57,573 nucleotides of DNA from Mnemiopsis leidyi (Eukaryota > Ctenophora > Tentaculata > Lobata > Bolinopsidae), in contig JH152724.1 of the NCBI GenBank assembly GCA_000226015.1, positions 32,064 to 89,636 on the forward strand. The letters run 5' to 3'. The position numbers were made by a program, and so were the translations under genes. Every line of letters begins with the position of its first letter. Positions within the stretch are counted from its first letter, which is position 1. Below the pieces are notes generated by a model. The model had not been told where the DNA came from. It did not search any database and saw only the letters and a list, made by a program, of their open reading frames with translations. Positions 1-10,982 of the stretch are shown piece after piece.

Positions 1-28
1 GAGAGAGAGAGAGAGAGAGAGAGAGAGA
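1..28. repeat. (GA)n microsatellite at window edge
   Basis: A pure GA dinucleotide run opens the window and probably continues to the left. Shorter GA runs recur near 803-815 and right after the second assembly gap at 44973. Confidence 0.95.
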
Positions 29-2967
29 TATCATCACCTGGTTTCAACGTTTTAATGAGAAAGATTTTCATTTAAGCGTACTTAACGCACTACTGATCTC
101 AATAGCCTGCAGGGTAAAACACTCTCGACTTGCCTTGCAGTTTTAAAATTATTTAAACGTTCATTGAGACGTCAAATTTGTTTGGGGACCTGCAATTTAG
201 ACTTTGTTATCTGCTAGACAACAGTTTTGCAATAACCTCTAAATTGTGCGATTAGAATCAATGGATTATTAATTTTTTACAAAGTACCAAAATTTTCGGC
301 CACTTTTAACAGAAAAATCACCAAATGATCGATAATTGCGCGAAGCATCAAAAGTACACCTTAAGTCACTCTCCCGAGCATAACTAAGGACATTTACCGC
401 CCCAACGTCCAAATGAATGACCCACCAATTGGATCGCTAGAAACTTCTCTCAGGTTCCCCAGATTCACACGCTTACCCGCCCCCAGATAATCATGATCAA
501 CTAATCCTAGTAGGAGATACCTATGCATGTCTACTGCCGAAGTAAGCTCTCCAGCTACCGTTATCATTATTATTGTCCGGGACTGCACCAATAAAGCTCG
601 TTAGTCAGGGAAGTACCCAGATCTCAAGCTTGTTGTCCGTGTCCTTCGTCCCCACGACCCCCACGTGCCAACCTCCACCGTTCAACCCTCTTTATTGGAT
701 AAAGTAGCGACTTTCACGTTATTAGCCCGGATTGGTTTAGGTAATTCGCCGTGTTAAACTTCACTTAGAATCGAGAGTCCGCCATGTCATCTAGAACTAA
801 GGGGAGAGAGAGAGAGGGAGGTCACGAGGTGTTGACCCCCGTGGTAGGTGGTACCAGTTGAAACAGAGGTCGAGATACCGTGACATCCGGGCCCTGGTAC
901 TTTTCACCGGGACAGAGAGAATCGTCACTCTTACAAACACTTTTATATAAAGCTGATAATTAGTCTCCAAATTATTGTACCAATAAAATTTATATCATAT
1001 TATATATATATACCGTGTTATTTAATATATAAAGTAGGTTTGATAAAGGAGGAAGATTAAGCACGACGTTCGGTCGGGGAGAATTAGATAACGTGGCAGA
1101 TCTGACTAAACAGGCCGGGTACTTGAGGCAAGAGGTCACGTGATTTGTGCCTGGGCATGTCAAAGTTTCGGAGTGCTCTCTCTCTCTCTGCGTCTGATGA
1201 TAATCCCTCACATACTTAGATAATCATGCGATAATTCAAGGTTAAAACTCTTGATCAACTTACATTAGCAGGGTTTTACTGAGTTACTGGAGACAGCTGA
1301 TGAGAATCTTATAGAGGGTTACGTGTGGGGTATTATAGTAGATGGAACCGGCAGACCAGTATCGGCACTTGTTTCATTGGTCTTAATTTAATTAGATAAG
1401 CATTGGAGAAGGTGCATAACGATCAATTATAGGAAATTCCTTGACAAGTTTCGAGTCTTTTATCTTGGAGTTTTCCTCCTCCTCCTCTAAAATTGTCTTG
1501 GAGGCTCTGTTTCCGCGGCGATATGAATTGAGGTGACCTCACGTCCTCACTATTAGGGAATGATCGAAATTACCTTATTGTGATTAATGTGAGAATGGAT
1601 GAAAGTCAAGGTCAAGTCAAAACAATAAATTCTCAACTTGCCCCATACTTTGGACTCCTGAATAATACGTCACAGAGGTGAATCTCCCAAATATTTAATC
1701 ATCGAGATTCAGATTGTGAAGTCACGAAGTATTGTTTTCTTACATAAAATAATTTGACAAATATTTTCATTATAAATGAAAATGATAATCTATCAATCTA
1801 GTGCTTATAAAACAGCCTGCTTATTCTATTGAGGGAAAAACAAACCTCATGAACTAAAACCATATAATTCAAGATAATCAGAGAAAAATAACAAAAGATA
1901 CAAAGATATAAAATAACAAAAGATACAAACTAAAGGTATATAAAGATATGACTTACATGGTAAGTAAGCTGCTGCTGATGAGTCTCAGATCGACCATGAG
2001 CTCGGAGGTTGCTAAAGTCTGTTGTTGGTTTGGGACATTTGGGGAGGGGGCAGATCGTACAGGACACACCGTTAGTTCCGACCTGAGATGGGGGATAGGA
2101 TTTTCAACTTTGAATTTAAAACTCTTGAAAAACTGTGTTATTCTTGAAGAGCTATGTATTACATAGTATGTAACTATTAGAGTGAAATATAAAGAACTCT
2201 GGATTTGGGAAAAAATGAGAATTTACTAATTTTTCAAGTAAAATATAAAGAACTCTGTATTAATTGAAAAATGATCCTCAATGTTCCGACCTGTACCTCA
2301 AATTGTCTCATGACTTTGTTATCGAAAGTAGTGAATATGTTTGGAACTGTTATCTTCTCATCTCCAAGCGATTTTCCTCGTCTTAGACCTGGATTTATTG
2401 TCATTATAGATACCAGCGTAAAACAGTCTCTTTAGATCAAATGATTTCAATCGACCATTTATTTGATCTGAAATGTTGGTTGCCATATCGGCGAGTTAAT
2501 TTGTTTTCTGAAGACCAAGATAACGAAAACTTAATTGGACATCAGTAATTTCTGACCAGTAGAATTTAGGAAATGTTGTTTGACCAATCAGATGGCTTTC
2601 ATTTAATCACATGACCAGCGGTCGATTATTCATCCCCAAAGAGTAAATCTCAACGAATGAATCTGGCTATTAAAAGGTGGGTTGGTCGGATCAAGGTTAA
2701 TACGTTTTAATTGAAACCACAAAATCATAAGAATTATCAGCAGTAAATAGCGTTACCGAAAATGGGGCTTATTATTGCAATGCTTGATTGCACAGATGAG
2801 TGGCTGAATAAGCCTTGGAGCAAATCAGAGGAAATGCCTCGTATTTAAATTTGTTGGCGTGCGTAAATGGATGCAGTTGTAAGTGTCAAAGTATCAAGAG
2901 TTCAGAACTTCTTGAAATAACAACAAATACAAGAAAACAAATCCTTGTGTTTGGATAGGGAACATAC
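29..2967. other. No supported gene apart from one weak exon candidate
   Basis: AT-rich sequence without a long open frame. It lies downstream of the PB1-domain gene, which reads leftward, so later exons of that gene may be here. I could not link any by splice phase. A purine-rich open stretch near 1410-1540 on the minus strand is bounded by a possible acceptor but reads in two frames, so it is not called. Confidence 0.5.
1957..2082 (-). CDS. Candidate internal exon, function unknown
   Basis: On the minus strand a 126-base open stretch is bounded by a CAG acceptor and a strong GTAAGT donor. It reads 42 codons in phase 0, with closely spaced cysteines (C-T-I-C, then K-C-P) and a histidine-rich end. 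It could be a later exon of the PB1-domain gene. However, the last assigned exon of that gene ends in phase 1, and joining the two directly gives a stop. Either an exon between them is missing or this is chance. It has no family I recognise. Confidence 0.25.
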
Positions 2968-3886
2968 CTGTAACCCGCTGGTCGACCTCACTTTGAAGCT
3001 GGGACATCTGAGTCTCCTCCAACATGGCGTTAAGCACGTGACTTGGATTACTGACCACTGTATTGTACAGACTCGTTTGTAGATTCTAGGGAACACGACA
3101 AGTTAGAAACGAGATACATATTCTTCAAGTGCAGTTCATTCGGAAAGGAACATTTTCAAGTTTATATCGCAGTTACCAACCTCCTTGACATTGCAAACTG
3201 GGCTGTTAGGCTCACTGTTGTCACTTCCTGACTCCTCCTTCAAGTCCCTCACGGTAAACTTGAGAATCTTGACATTGCCGCTGCTCTGAAGGGCGTCCTG
3301 GACCTCCCTGTTGGAGCTGACTGTTATCTCGTCTCCATCGTCGTCTTTGTAACTCAGTCTCACCGATCCCGACACCTGAAGTGATGTCATGTCTTTAAAC
3401 TGTTGCAACACTACTAAATTTTACGGTCTCTTGGGGTAAATATGACGATGTATCCTGAAAAAAGTTTATGAATTTTCGACATCCAAAATTTGAGCTTAAA
3501 CTCACCGCGAATTGTTCGTCGACGAACTTGATCATTTCTTCGTAAGGAGAAGTGAATTCAGTTATCTTTAGTTTTCTGATCTCTTCGCGCAAGACCAGCT
3601 TCACAAATACGCCTGAGAATTAAATTGAATGGATAAGACACAGGCTATAGCAACAGAAAATTCGATCGGAAACGTCAGTTTTAAAATGATCGTTTTTGAC
3701 GGTATACCACTAAAGTCAAAGAAACAAACTTTGGTAATTATGTATTTAAGTGTTTTATTTGTAAAACGATATGACTGCACAAAGAAAGACGATAAAAAAT
3801 CGAGAAAATTTCGTAATTTTACCCGAACTGTCAGCGGAATTGGGAGAGGCAGGTGATCTGTTTCTTATATCCTCAGACATGGTCAT
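2968..3886 (-). CDS. PB1-domain protein, 5' exons (partial)
   Basis: Four exons on the minus strand: 3823-3886, 3506-3612, 3181-3399 and 2968-3085. The reading frame starts at the ATG at 3886 (a second ATG lies at 3880). After a short Ser/Pro-rich leader, residues about 22-105 form a PB1 domain. It has the basic strand with a lysine (VKLVLREEIRKL) used by type II domains and the acidic OPCA motif of type I domains (YKDDDGDEITV), so it should bind PB1 partners with both faces, as in p62, NBR1, TFG or aPKC-type scaffolds. The tail after the domain is acidic and then helical. Junctions 1 to 3 are canonical and phase-consistent. The donor after exon 3 (GTTGGT) is weak. The last donor is in phase 1, so the gene continues to the left. 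The PB1 call is firm; the family (TFG-like or NBR1-like) is not. Confidence 0.75.
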
Positions 3887-5824
3887 TTCACTGTACAGCA
3901 GATTCGCTAAGGTGAGAGAAAAACTTTAGTTTGGTTTCGGTGAGACAAAAAATTCTCCCATTCCTGTCTACAAAGGAAGATAATACACATGATCGAGAGT
4001 AAATAAACTTGTGAGGCGGCACGATTATAATAGAATATAAAATGCTTGAGAGGGCGCATTATTCTAAAGCGACTATATGAAGTCACGTGATCTCCAAATA
4101 TGGGCATTTATCGCGACTGTGATCGACCAATGGCAGTGGCCTAAGTTAATCAATCACTGGTTCATTCGAAAGTTGAGGGTGTCGGAGCGGCTACCAAAGT
4201 TTCACATGTGGGTAATCAGCGAGTTGACGAAGCAAAAAAGGCAAGTACTAAATCAGTTTCGTATATAATGACATTAAACTAAACAAATTGGGGCACAATA
4301 TCGGCTGTGGCACGTGGGGCACTCTCTCAAATCACGAGGAGGCAGTATTTTCAGCAATTTCATCAGTGCGGAGAAGAGGATTGATCTCGCTCACATGATG
4401 GGCCCACGCTTCCCAAAACCAAGGGTAGGGCACAAAACCCATCCTTTTTCTGGGCCGACTAATGGACCCGAGCACTTTGTCTTGGGAGAAGAGTGACAGT
4501 AACAGGTGTCCCGCCTCGCGTCAATTAATTAATAAAATCGTAAACCCCTTCTCCTCAGCTAAAATGACATTTAAATACTGATGAAGCGAGGCAGTATAAG
4601 GATCAACAGAGCCCTGATAAACCACAGTCACTGGTTTATTCCGACATCTATAATTTGACAATCCTTAATTGAGATATATGGGTTGTTTAAGGGGGCGGCC
4701 AGGCCCGACAATTATGGAGATCGGGGTTGCTGTCAGGAGCAGCTGGTGCAATACGAAGTTTTGTGTCCCCTAATCCAGGGTATTATACAGTCCAGTCCAA
4801 ATGAAACTGTCACAATGTCCCAATAAGCAATGCTCAGTACCAAAACCGGGAATAAAACCGATCCGAAAATGATCGTCGGTCATTGGTATGCGGTGTTTCC
4901 AGCACGTCAACAGCTCCAACCAATCAACGAGCTTCATTTAGGCCAAGTCAACCAATCCCCGACATCGGCTCAAGTCACAGCCCTGCATGTTGTAAAACGT
5001 AGCTGTCACCCTAACCTGATAAATTGAAGATAAATAGTTTAATTGTTATGTTTGACATTAAATGCAAATCAGGTCCCGTTTTAAAATACGCCTGGTTTGT
5101 CCCTCGACTAAACAGGGTCGCTCGGGTAATCTGAACACAGCTGGTTACTTGCTCGTGCCGGTAGAAAACTTTGCGACTTTACAACAAATGGTCATAAGCT
5201 TTGCCTATTAAAAACGTTACGCGACGTATAGGCCAGTTGACTCAAATTGTGGAGGTTATTTCATGAATTGCTAATGCTCCCTACAAGAAAAGACAAAAAC
5301 CTCTTAGACAACTTTAATCTGAACTAACTAACCGATCACTATTAGATTAGTGCCTTAATGAGTTTGAAGACGTGAAACCTGTGACGTCGCAAATAGAAAT
5401 GGGCTAATGTATCTAAACAACGTAACACAAGTATTCCCTCCGTTTGACTTAAGGTGTCTTTTCTGGAGCTTACGAGAATCGCTCCATACAAAGTACGAAC
5501 TTTAAAGAATGATAGTAAGATAAGTTATTTTCCAGTATATTTATGAAATTGAAAATACTAAAGCTCAAATACATTTTTGAGAAAGAGCCTATCAAGAAAA
5601 ATTTAGATTTAAATTATTTTATGGCCTTCATTTAATGCTTATCGGATTTTTCATTAATTGTTAACGCATTGGAAAGTTAGGCAATACCCTTGTTAGAACA
5701 TAAGGGTTAGATTGAATGCCTTAGAAAAACATTTCAATGGTTATACAGAGAAATGTTGAGCCTGTTATCAGAGTAGCTGAAATAGGTTCTTTCTAAGAAG
5801 CACAATAGAACACGGTATTTCTAG

Positions 5825-5960
5825 GGAGGTGTCGCAAATTTTCAAAACTTCATATCTTAAAATTTATTGGTTCTTTCTTTGTTTTCGACGATCGTCTATG
5901 TCAAGTGGACAGTGTGAGAGCATTTGACTGCCGAAACATAAAATAAGGCCTATTTAATTT
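5825..5960 (+). repeat. Diverged interspersed repeat, copy 1
   Basis: Shares order and wording with 6888-7030: a GCGACA or GTCGCA start, a TTCAAAACTT block, then a CTTGTCAAG or ATGTCAAG block and GTGAGAGCATTTGAC. Both copies are in the same orientation about 1.06 kb apart. This is probably an old transposon-derived repeat of unknown class. Confidence 0.6.
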
Positions 5961-6887
5961 GGAAAAACGTGGTTTAATTTGTTTGAATTCTCAACACCTT
6001 CAAGGTCCTGTTTTAGTTATCAGTGGTCTAATACTTTAACATTGTCCATTTTGTTGACCTCAAAAAACAAATGTTCAACCAATCAATATTGAGAAATGGG
6101 ATATGAAATTATGGAAATTTGCGACACTTCCCCAAAATACCATTCTCTGTAGAGAAAATTAATTTTTGGGATGGGGAAAAAAATTGTTTGGTACAGCTAA
6201 GTACAGCCAATCATTATCAAGCAATGCATTGTATTCAAACGATTTTTTCCCCCTCTCCCAAAATACCTTCTTCTATAGCAGACTTAATATCTTTCAACAT
6301 GTTTGTCTTGCAATTCAAACTGTTGGTCAACTCGGTTAAATTTCTTGCAACTGACAAAAAACTGGCTTATCTCGTTGTTAATTAAGTTTTAGGATGAGCA
6401 ATTTTGACTTTATTCAGGCTAGAAGTTATCACTGAACTTACATTTTTTGCATCTATATTTTGGAAAACATGATTGAATCCTTATAGAATTATGCACTATG
6501 CAAGAAATCTATAGCTAAAACTTGGCTATTCTTTTGATGTACCGATGCTCTTGCACTTTGCTAAATGACCGTAACACATAATTATTGTCATTAGAATTTT
6601 CTTTATCGTATTTTACTAAAAAAAATTTTACTAAAAAAATCATATTTTACTTTAATTCTTTTAAAAGGGAAAAACATTGAATAAAAGACCAAAATTGATG
6701 TGGGATAAAAATACAAAGTGAAAAGTGTCGAGTGTGTGATTTACGTTTTTGTCTGATTTATGTGCATTCTGGAATATTGGTTCAATGAAATTGAAACTGT
6801 TTTTTGAATGGGATTAAAAAGTTTGAAAAAGTGCCATATATCAATGTAGGATGAGGAACAGTATTCCTAGACCAAATTGGTTCAATC

Positions 6888-7030
6888 CTAGAGCGACATC
6901 ACAAATGTTCAAAAATTTCAAAACTTATTTTTAATATCTATTGCTCCTACCTTAGTTTATGGAAAATTGTCCTTGTCAAGCAGATAAGGTGAGAGCATTT
7001 GACCACAAAAAACTAAGGCAGAACTACATA
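6888..7030 (+). repeat. Diverged interspersed repeat, copy 2
   Basis: Second copy of the repeat at 5825-5960, recognised by the shared GTGAGAGCATTTGAC block and the TTCAAAACTT block upstream of it. Confidence 0.6.
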
Positions 7031-7927
7031 GAGAGATGAGATCAAAAATTTGAAAATACGTTTGTGGATTAACTTAGTTTTTCCATAATTGACTAAAGTC
7101 TGACAACAGACTGGATTTGACCAAACACCTGTAATGCAATCTGAATTAATATTGGTAGGGTTCGGGTTGTCTGATGCCTATTACTAGGACACATTGGAGC
7201 TCTGACTTTTTCAAGGATTCCATATCTCAATAGGCCAAACAAAATAATTGCAAAGAGCAGAAGTAAAATAGAGACAAATGAACATGCATTCGAAAGAATG
7301 AACATTAATTTGGCATAACTGGATATATCCCTCTAATGAGCTACCTCACTGAATCATTCCTAAAACATTTAATGATCAGCGGCCGCCAGCCAAGCAATGA
7401 GCCCGAAAGCTTTCCCTTGTAGTGTGTACTAGCAATCCAAAACTCTACATACTTCATTAATGTTATCAATTAAAAGTGTTGTAATAGTTGTACCTTAATT
7501 AACTCAATGTACAAGCATAGGCTGAGGGTAGGAGGTTTACGGCTAAATTAGTGACGCAACAGTAAGTTGGATAAAACACTACAGAATTAGACAGAGAGAT
7601 CCGATAATTTGCCATTTGGTAAATCGCCATATGGCAAATCCCCAAAGCTTTATTTTTGCAAATTAACAGTTAACACTCTTAGATTTTTCCAAAAAATACT
7701 GAAAATGAAGATACTGAAAAGGGCGGTCTTAGGGTGGAATTTGCACAATTCAAGCAAAAAGGGTACAATTACAAGACGGTTTCAAAAGTCTTGAAAGCAA
7801 TCAAAAAATGAAATTTAACACAAGTGCAGTTTCAGGAAATGGCTGACCAAAATATATTGAGTTCTTCTAAAACTTAAAATCTTTGCTATAAATTCAGAAT
7901 TGAACTATTAGGTACAACAACATCTAA

Positions 7928-8000
7928 AATGTAACAAATTGGACACTGTTGTGAAATATCTCAATTATACTCAATAGGTATAGATAAAAACAATCACATC
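7928..8000 (+). repeat. Terminal segment of a long-TIR element (related to 46940-47282)
   Basis: Starts GTAACAAATTGGACACTGTT and runs through an AATAGGTATA block and a CATTTTCTGGCT block. The order matches the long terminal inverted repeats of the complete element at 46940-47282. Only one arm is recognisable here, so this is a solo or broken copy. Confidence 0.6.
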
Positions 8001-8301
8001 TGTCATTTTCTGGCTAAAATTAAGACAAAGTATATAATTGGTTAATTGTCAGGTTCCTGGTACTGATAAAGAAAACAACGATAATATTCCATGTGATAAA
8101 TAACTCTTAAACAACAAAATGTAAAATAAGAGACTGAATCGGAGCTCTGCGGTGGCCCGCACGAAAGCACCTCATGGTTAGGTAAAGCAACACTATATAT
8201 TAACCAACAAATTTATTCTTTGCCTTGTGTTGCGGCCCATGGCCGTTTTCAATTCAAATTAAATTTCGATTGAAACTACGGGGCGGCAGTTTCGCTACCG
8301 G

Positions 8302-8357
8302 TGCTGCAAAGCGCACGGCACGGTATATATAGCTACCGTGCCGTGCACTTTGCAGCA
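8302..8357. repeat. 24-bp-arm hairpin
   Basis: Arms 8302-8325 and 8334-8357 are reverse complements with one mismatch in 24, separated by 8 bases of TATATAGC-like sequence. In single-stranded form this would make a very stable stem. It sits inside the long-TIR element at 8219-8783 and is probably part of that element. Confidence 0.85.
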
Positions 8358-8428
8358 GCAGGTCAAGTAATATTTGACGAGATGATCTTATTCGTTTACC
8401 GTTTGAACAGTACACAGTAGTAGGTAGA

Positions 8429-8499
8429 TTGTCGCGGTGATACCCGACTCACGCAGCTAAAGCTAACGTTAGAACGTTAGACGGATATAATCTCGTCAA
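8429..8499. mobile_element. Micro-MITE copy 1 (8-bp TSD)
   Basis: 71-bp element with termini TTGTCGCGGTG and, inverted, TTGACGAGATT. It is flanked by the exact 8-bp direct duplication TAGGTAGA (8421-8428 and 8500-8507). Same family as copies at 9013, 9129, 9450, 48370, 48967 and 49497. No coding capacity. Eight-base duplications are typical of hAT-class transposases (P and Merlin elements also give 8 or so), so it is presumably mobilised in trans. Confidence 0.85.
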
Positions 8500-9012
8500 T
8501 AGGTAGACGATAATTGACGAGATTATATTTGTTTCATGATATTGTCAGACCCTCATCTCAAGCGAATTGGGGTAAAATGACAAAAGGGTGCGCGCTGCCG
8601 TACAATTACAAACGAGAAACGGGTATCACAGTAACACTGCAACGTCCGGCGATTGATTTTACAATGGAGCTAGATTTTATTTTAACTTTGCTCTAGCTCT
8701 CACATGTCAGAGGCGGCAGCCCCCGCGCGCTACCGCCCCGTAGAAAATTGGAAATGGCCTGGGCCGCAACGCAAGGCAAGCTTTCTCCGCGCGCCGCCGC
8801 ACCGCGTGCGTAGGCACATGGTTAGGCGAATTTTAACTTATTTCCAAGTTTTGTTATATGCACGAGATTTGTCAATATAGCCCATATCACATATGTTTGC
8901 GCTGCTAAGCAAATATTGCCCTGTGGTTTGCGCTGCGCGCGTCCTATATCGGGACAAACATAGTGTGAGCTTTTGCGTCGCGCGTCTGTCCTAATTTCGC
9001 GCTAAGCTCGCA

Positions 9013-9089
9013 TTAACAAGATTATATCCGTTTACCGTTTTAACGAAACGTTCAGCTTTAGCTGCGTGAGTCGGGTATCACCGCGACAA
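9013..9089. mobile_element. Micro-MITE copy 2 (8-bp TSD)
   Basis: 77-bp element between exact duplications AGCTCGCA (9005-9012 and 9090-9097). The left terminus has decayed to TTAACAAGAT while the right one is the family's CACCGCGACAA. The intact duplication shows that the degenerate left end is still the true boundary. Confidence 0.85.
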
Positions 9090-9128
9090 AGCTCGCACAG
9101 GGATATACGTATTTAACAACCCATATGT

Positions 9129-9217
9129 TTGTCGAGATGTTACCCGACCCGCGCGCGGCTCGCAGTTTTCTGCTCTCCTCGTTTCGTTAGAACGTTAGAC
9201 GGATATCATCTCGTCAA
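9129..9217. mobile_element. Micro-MITE copy 3 (8-9-bp TSD)
   Basis: 89-bp element, TTGTCGAGATG to CATCTCGTCAA, between exact copies of CCCATATGT (9120-9128 and 9218-9226). The duplication reads as 9 bases here against 8 elsewhere; one base is probably coincidence. It is close in sequence to the copy at 48967-49060, including the GACCCGCGCGCGG block. Confidence 0.85.
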
Positions 9218-9449
9218 CCCATATGTGAGCATGAGCGGATCCAAATTCCGACATAGGTCGACAGTTCGCTTATGTCTAAGTTTAATGTCCGACCCTCATT
9301 CGAATAAAATGACTTGAGGGTGCGCGCTGCTTTACAAGTGTTACCGTCCGACTCCCGCGCGGCTCGCAGCTTTGCCTTCTGGATAAGAAATCGAGCGCTG
9401 TATAATACGTTAAGTGCAGTGGTCCACTCGCTTACATGTGGACATTCAT

Positions 9450-9510
9450 TTGACGAGATTATATCCGTCTAACGTTCTTTAACTGCGTGAGTCGGGTATC
9501 ACCGCGACAA
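9450..9510. mobile_element. Micro-MITE copy 4 (8-bp TSD)
   Basis: 61-bp element, the shortest of the family, TTGACGAGATT to CACCGCGACAA, between exact duplications ACATTCAT (9442-9449 and 9511-9518). Sequence very close to copy 7 (49497-49562). Confidence 0.85.
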
Positions 9511-10054
9511 ACATTCATTATTGATGCGACGATTTTATTCGGGTCTGTTTGCCGTGATCTCTGTTCACATAAACTGTTCGCTGAAGTCTTTTTGCTGTTC
9601 AATGAAGCCTTTGGCCATTTTAAGGCCTTTTTTCGTGTAGGAAATTTTATATAGATATACTTAATACTCTATGTATTAATTTATTTATAAGGTACTTGAA
9701 TCACATATTTTTGACGATATCTTTTATGTTTTCTATTAAGGTATCATTAATATAGATTAATACGTGAAGGATCGAGTGCTTATCTCTTGTGTTACTTTTG
9801 GCTCGTGTGTACGTTGAACTCCCATATATCGTACGACGTACAGGTTGAGGTTTAACCTTATGTAACTTTTCACCTTATATAGGTCGGCCGACCGATATTC
9901 GCGGTTCTCCCTAACTGAATATGGAGCCTATACGACAGGGTCCAATTCGCCGAATCTTTCTTGAGCAGCTGCCTTAAGTTGTTGACTGAAGTTAAACAGT
10001 TTTTGAAAATCCACAATATGCCTATGCCATGGTATTATAGTAATAGGAAGGGAG

Positions 10055-10262
10055 TATCATTATTGTTAGATTCTCAGGTCCGCCAATTCTAGAGGAGTAA
10101 GCTAAGGGCATTTGCCTATGCAATCTTCTTCGGTTGACTCAGCCGAATGACTGGGAAACCATGATAGTGGGTTAACTAAGAAGGGTCTCCGTTAAAATAT
10201 CTAAAACCTTCCAGGAACCTTTATTGTATAACTGTAAAAGCCTTGGTACAGTTGTAACAAAA
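10055..10262 (+). repeat. Interspersed repeat shared with 47462-47690 (inverted)
   Basis: This segment reads in the same order as the reverse complement of 47462-47690: ATTGTTAGATTC, then GCAATCTTCTTCGG, GACTCAGCCGAATGAC, TTCCAGGA and TATAACTGTA blocks. The copies are diverged but clearly homologous. Unknown transposon class. Confidence 0.7.
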
Positions 10263-10982
10263 AATGTATCTTTGCCTGAGTAAATGTCAACAAATTAGAC
10301 TAATGAAAATACTTAAAATTCTCATAACCCTATTTATAGCAAAATTGATTGATTAATTAATTAATAAATCTAACATCATGATCGAGTAAAATAACAATTA
10401 ATCCAACCAATGCCCATATTTGCTCAAATGGAGCAAATTAATGAAAATTTTACTATAGCTGTTAAATTTTTAGAAAACTAATATTTACCTGTCCACAATA
10501 TGGAACAACTAAGCATTCAATAAAGGTTTACAAGTTCAGTATGGTCATGGATAAATAACAGTTAGTTCTGATTAGTTTGGAATTGATCTCTGTTTAGCTG
10601 ATTTAATTTGAGTGAAGCGAGTGATACACATAACTTTGAGTAAACTCATGCTATTCACAATATACAGTACAAGGAGGTGGGTAACGTTAGCAAGCTCCTC
10701 TTGCAATGCGCAAACCCATCTTATAAAGACTAAAGTTAACTTACAAAGCTGGCCAAGGTTGATCCCAGTTAACTGGTGTTTTAAATTCAATAAAACTCTG
10801 TTTAAACAATTGTATCACAGCGCTGGCAAGCACAACCCTCTTTTTCTTTTCTTTTTTGACTTGGCCTGAGGCCGCAAAAATGATATTAAAAAATTGTATC
10901 ATGCCTATGCAATTGCTTTATCTGATTACAATTTTCACGTTTTTTGCTGGTATTTTATGACAAAAACTGCAAAGGATGAAAG
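10263..10982. other. Upstream region of the PHF7-like gene
   Basis: About 700 AT-rich bases before the start codon at 10983. I see no TATA box or exon that can be supported; an untranslated first exon could be here. Confidence 0.5.

Larger units (their letters stand above)
3887..7924. other. Gene-free stretch with one old duplicated segment
   Basis: Only short open frames without splice context or recognisable domains. The one structure seen is a diverged direct repeat of about 130 bp (5825-5960 and 6888-7030). A small inverted repeat, TTTGCCAT facing ATGGCAAA, lies at 7608-7640. Confidence 0.6.
8219..8783. mobile_element. Non-autonomous element with long GC-rich inverted termini
   Basis: The left arm begins CTTTGCCTTGTGTTGCGG and the right arm, read inversely, begins CTTGCCTTGCGTTGCGG. 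Both continue into a CTACGGGGCGG block further in (about 8276 and, inverted, about 8735). There is no coding capacity between them. The interior has since been hit by the small element at 8429-8499 and contains the perfect-looking hairpin at 8302-8357. No target duplication directly next to the arms is convincing, although CATGGTTAGG occurs on both sides further out (8173 and 8818). Confidence 0.6.

Noticed and set aside
6119..6385. Plus-strand 88-codon frame
   Set aside because: No domain, no splice sites, composition like the surrounding non-coding sequence.
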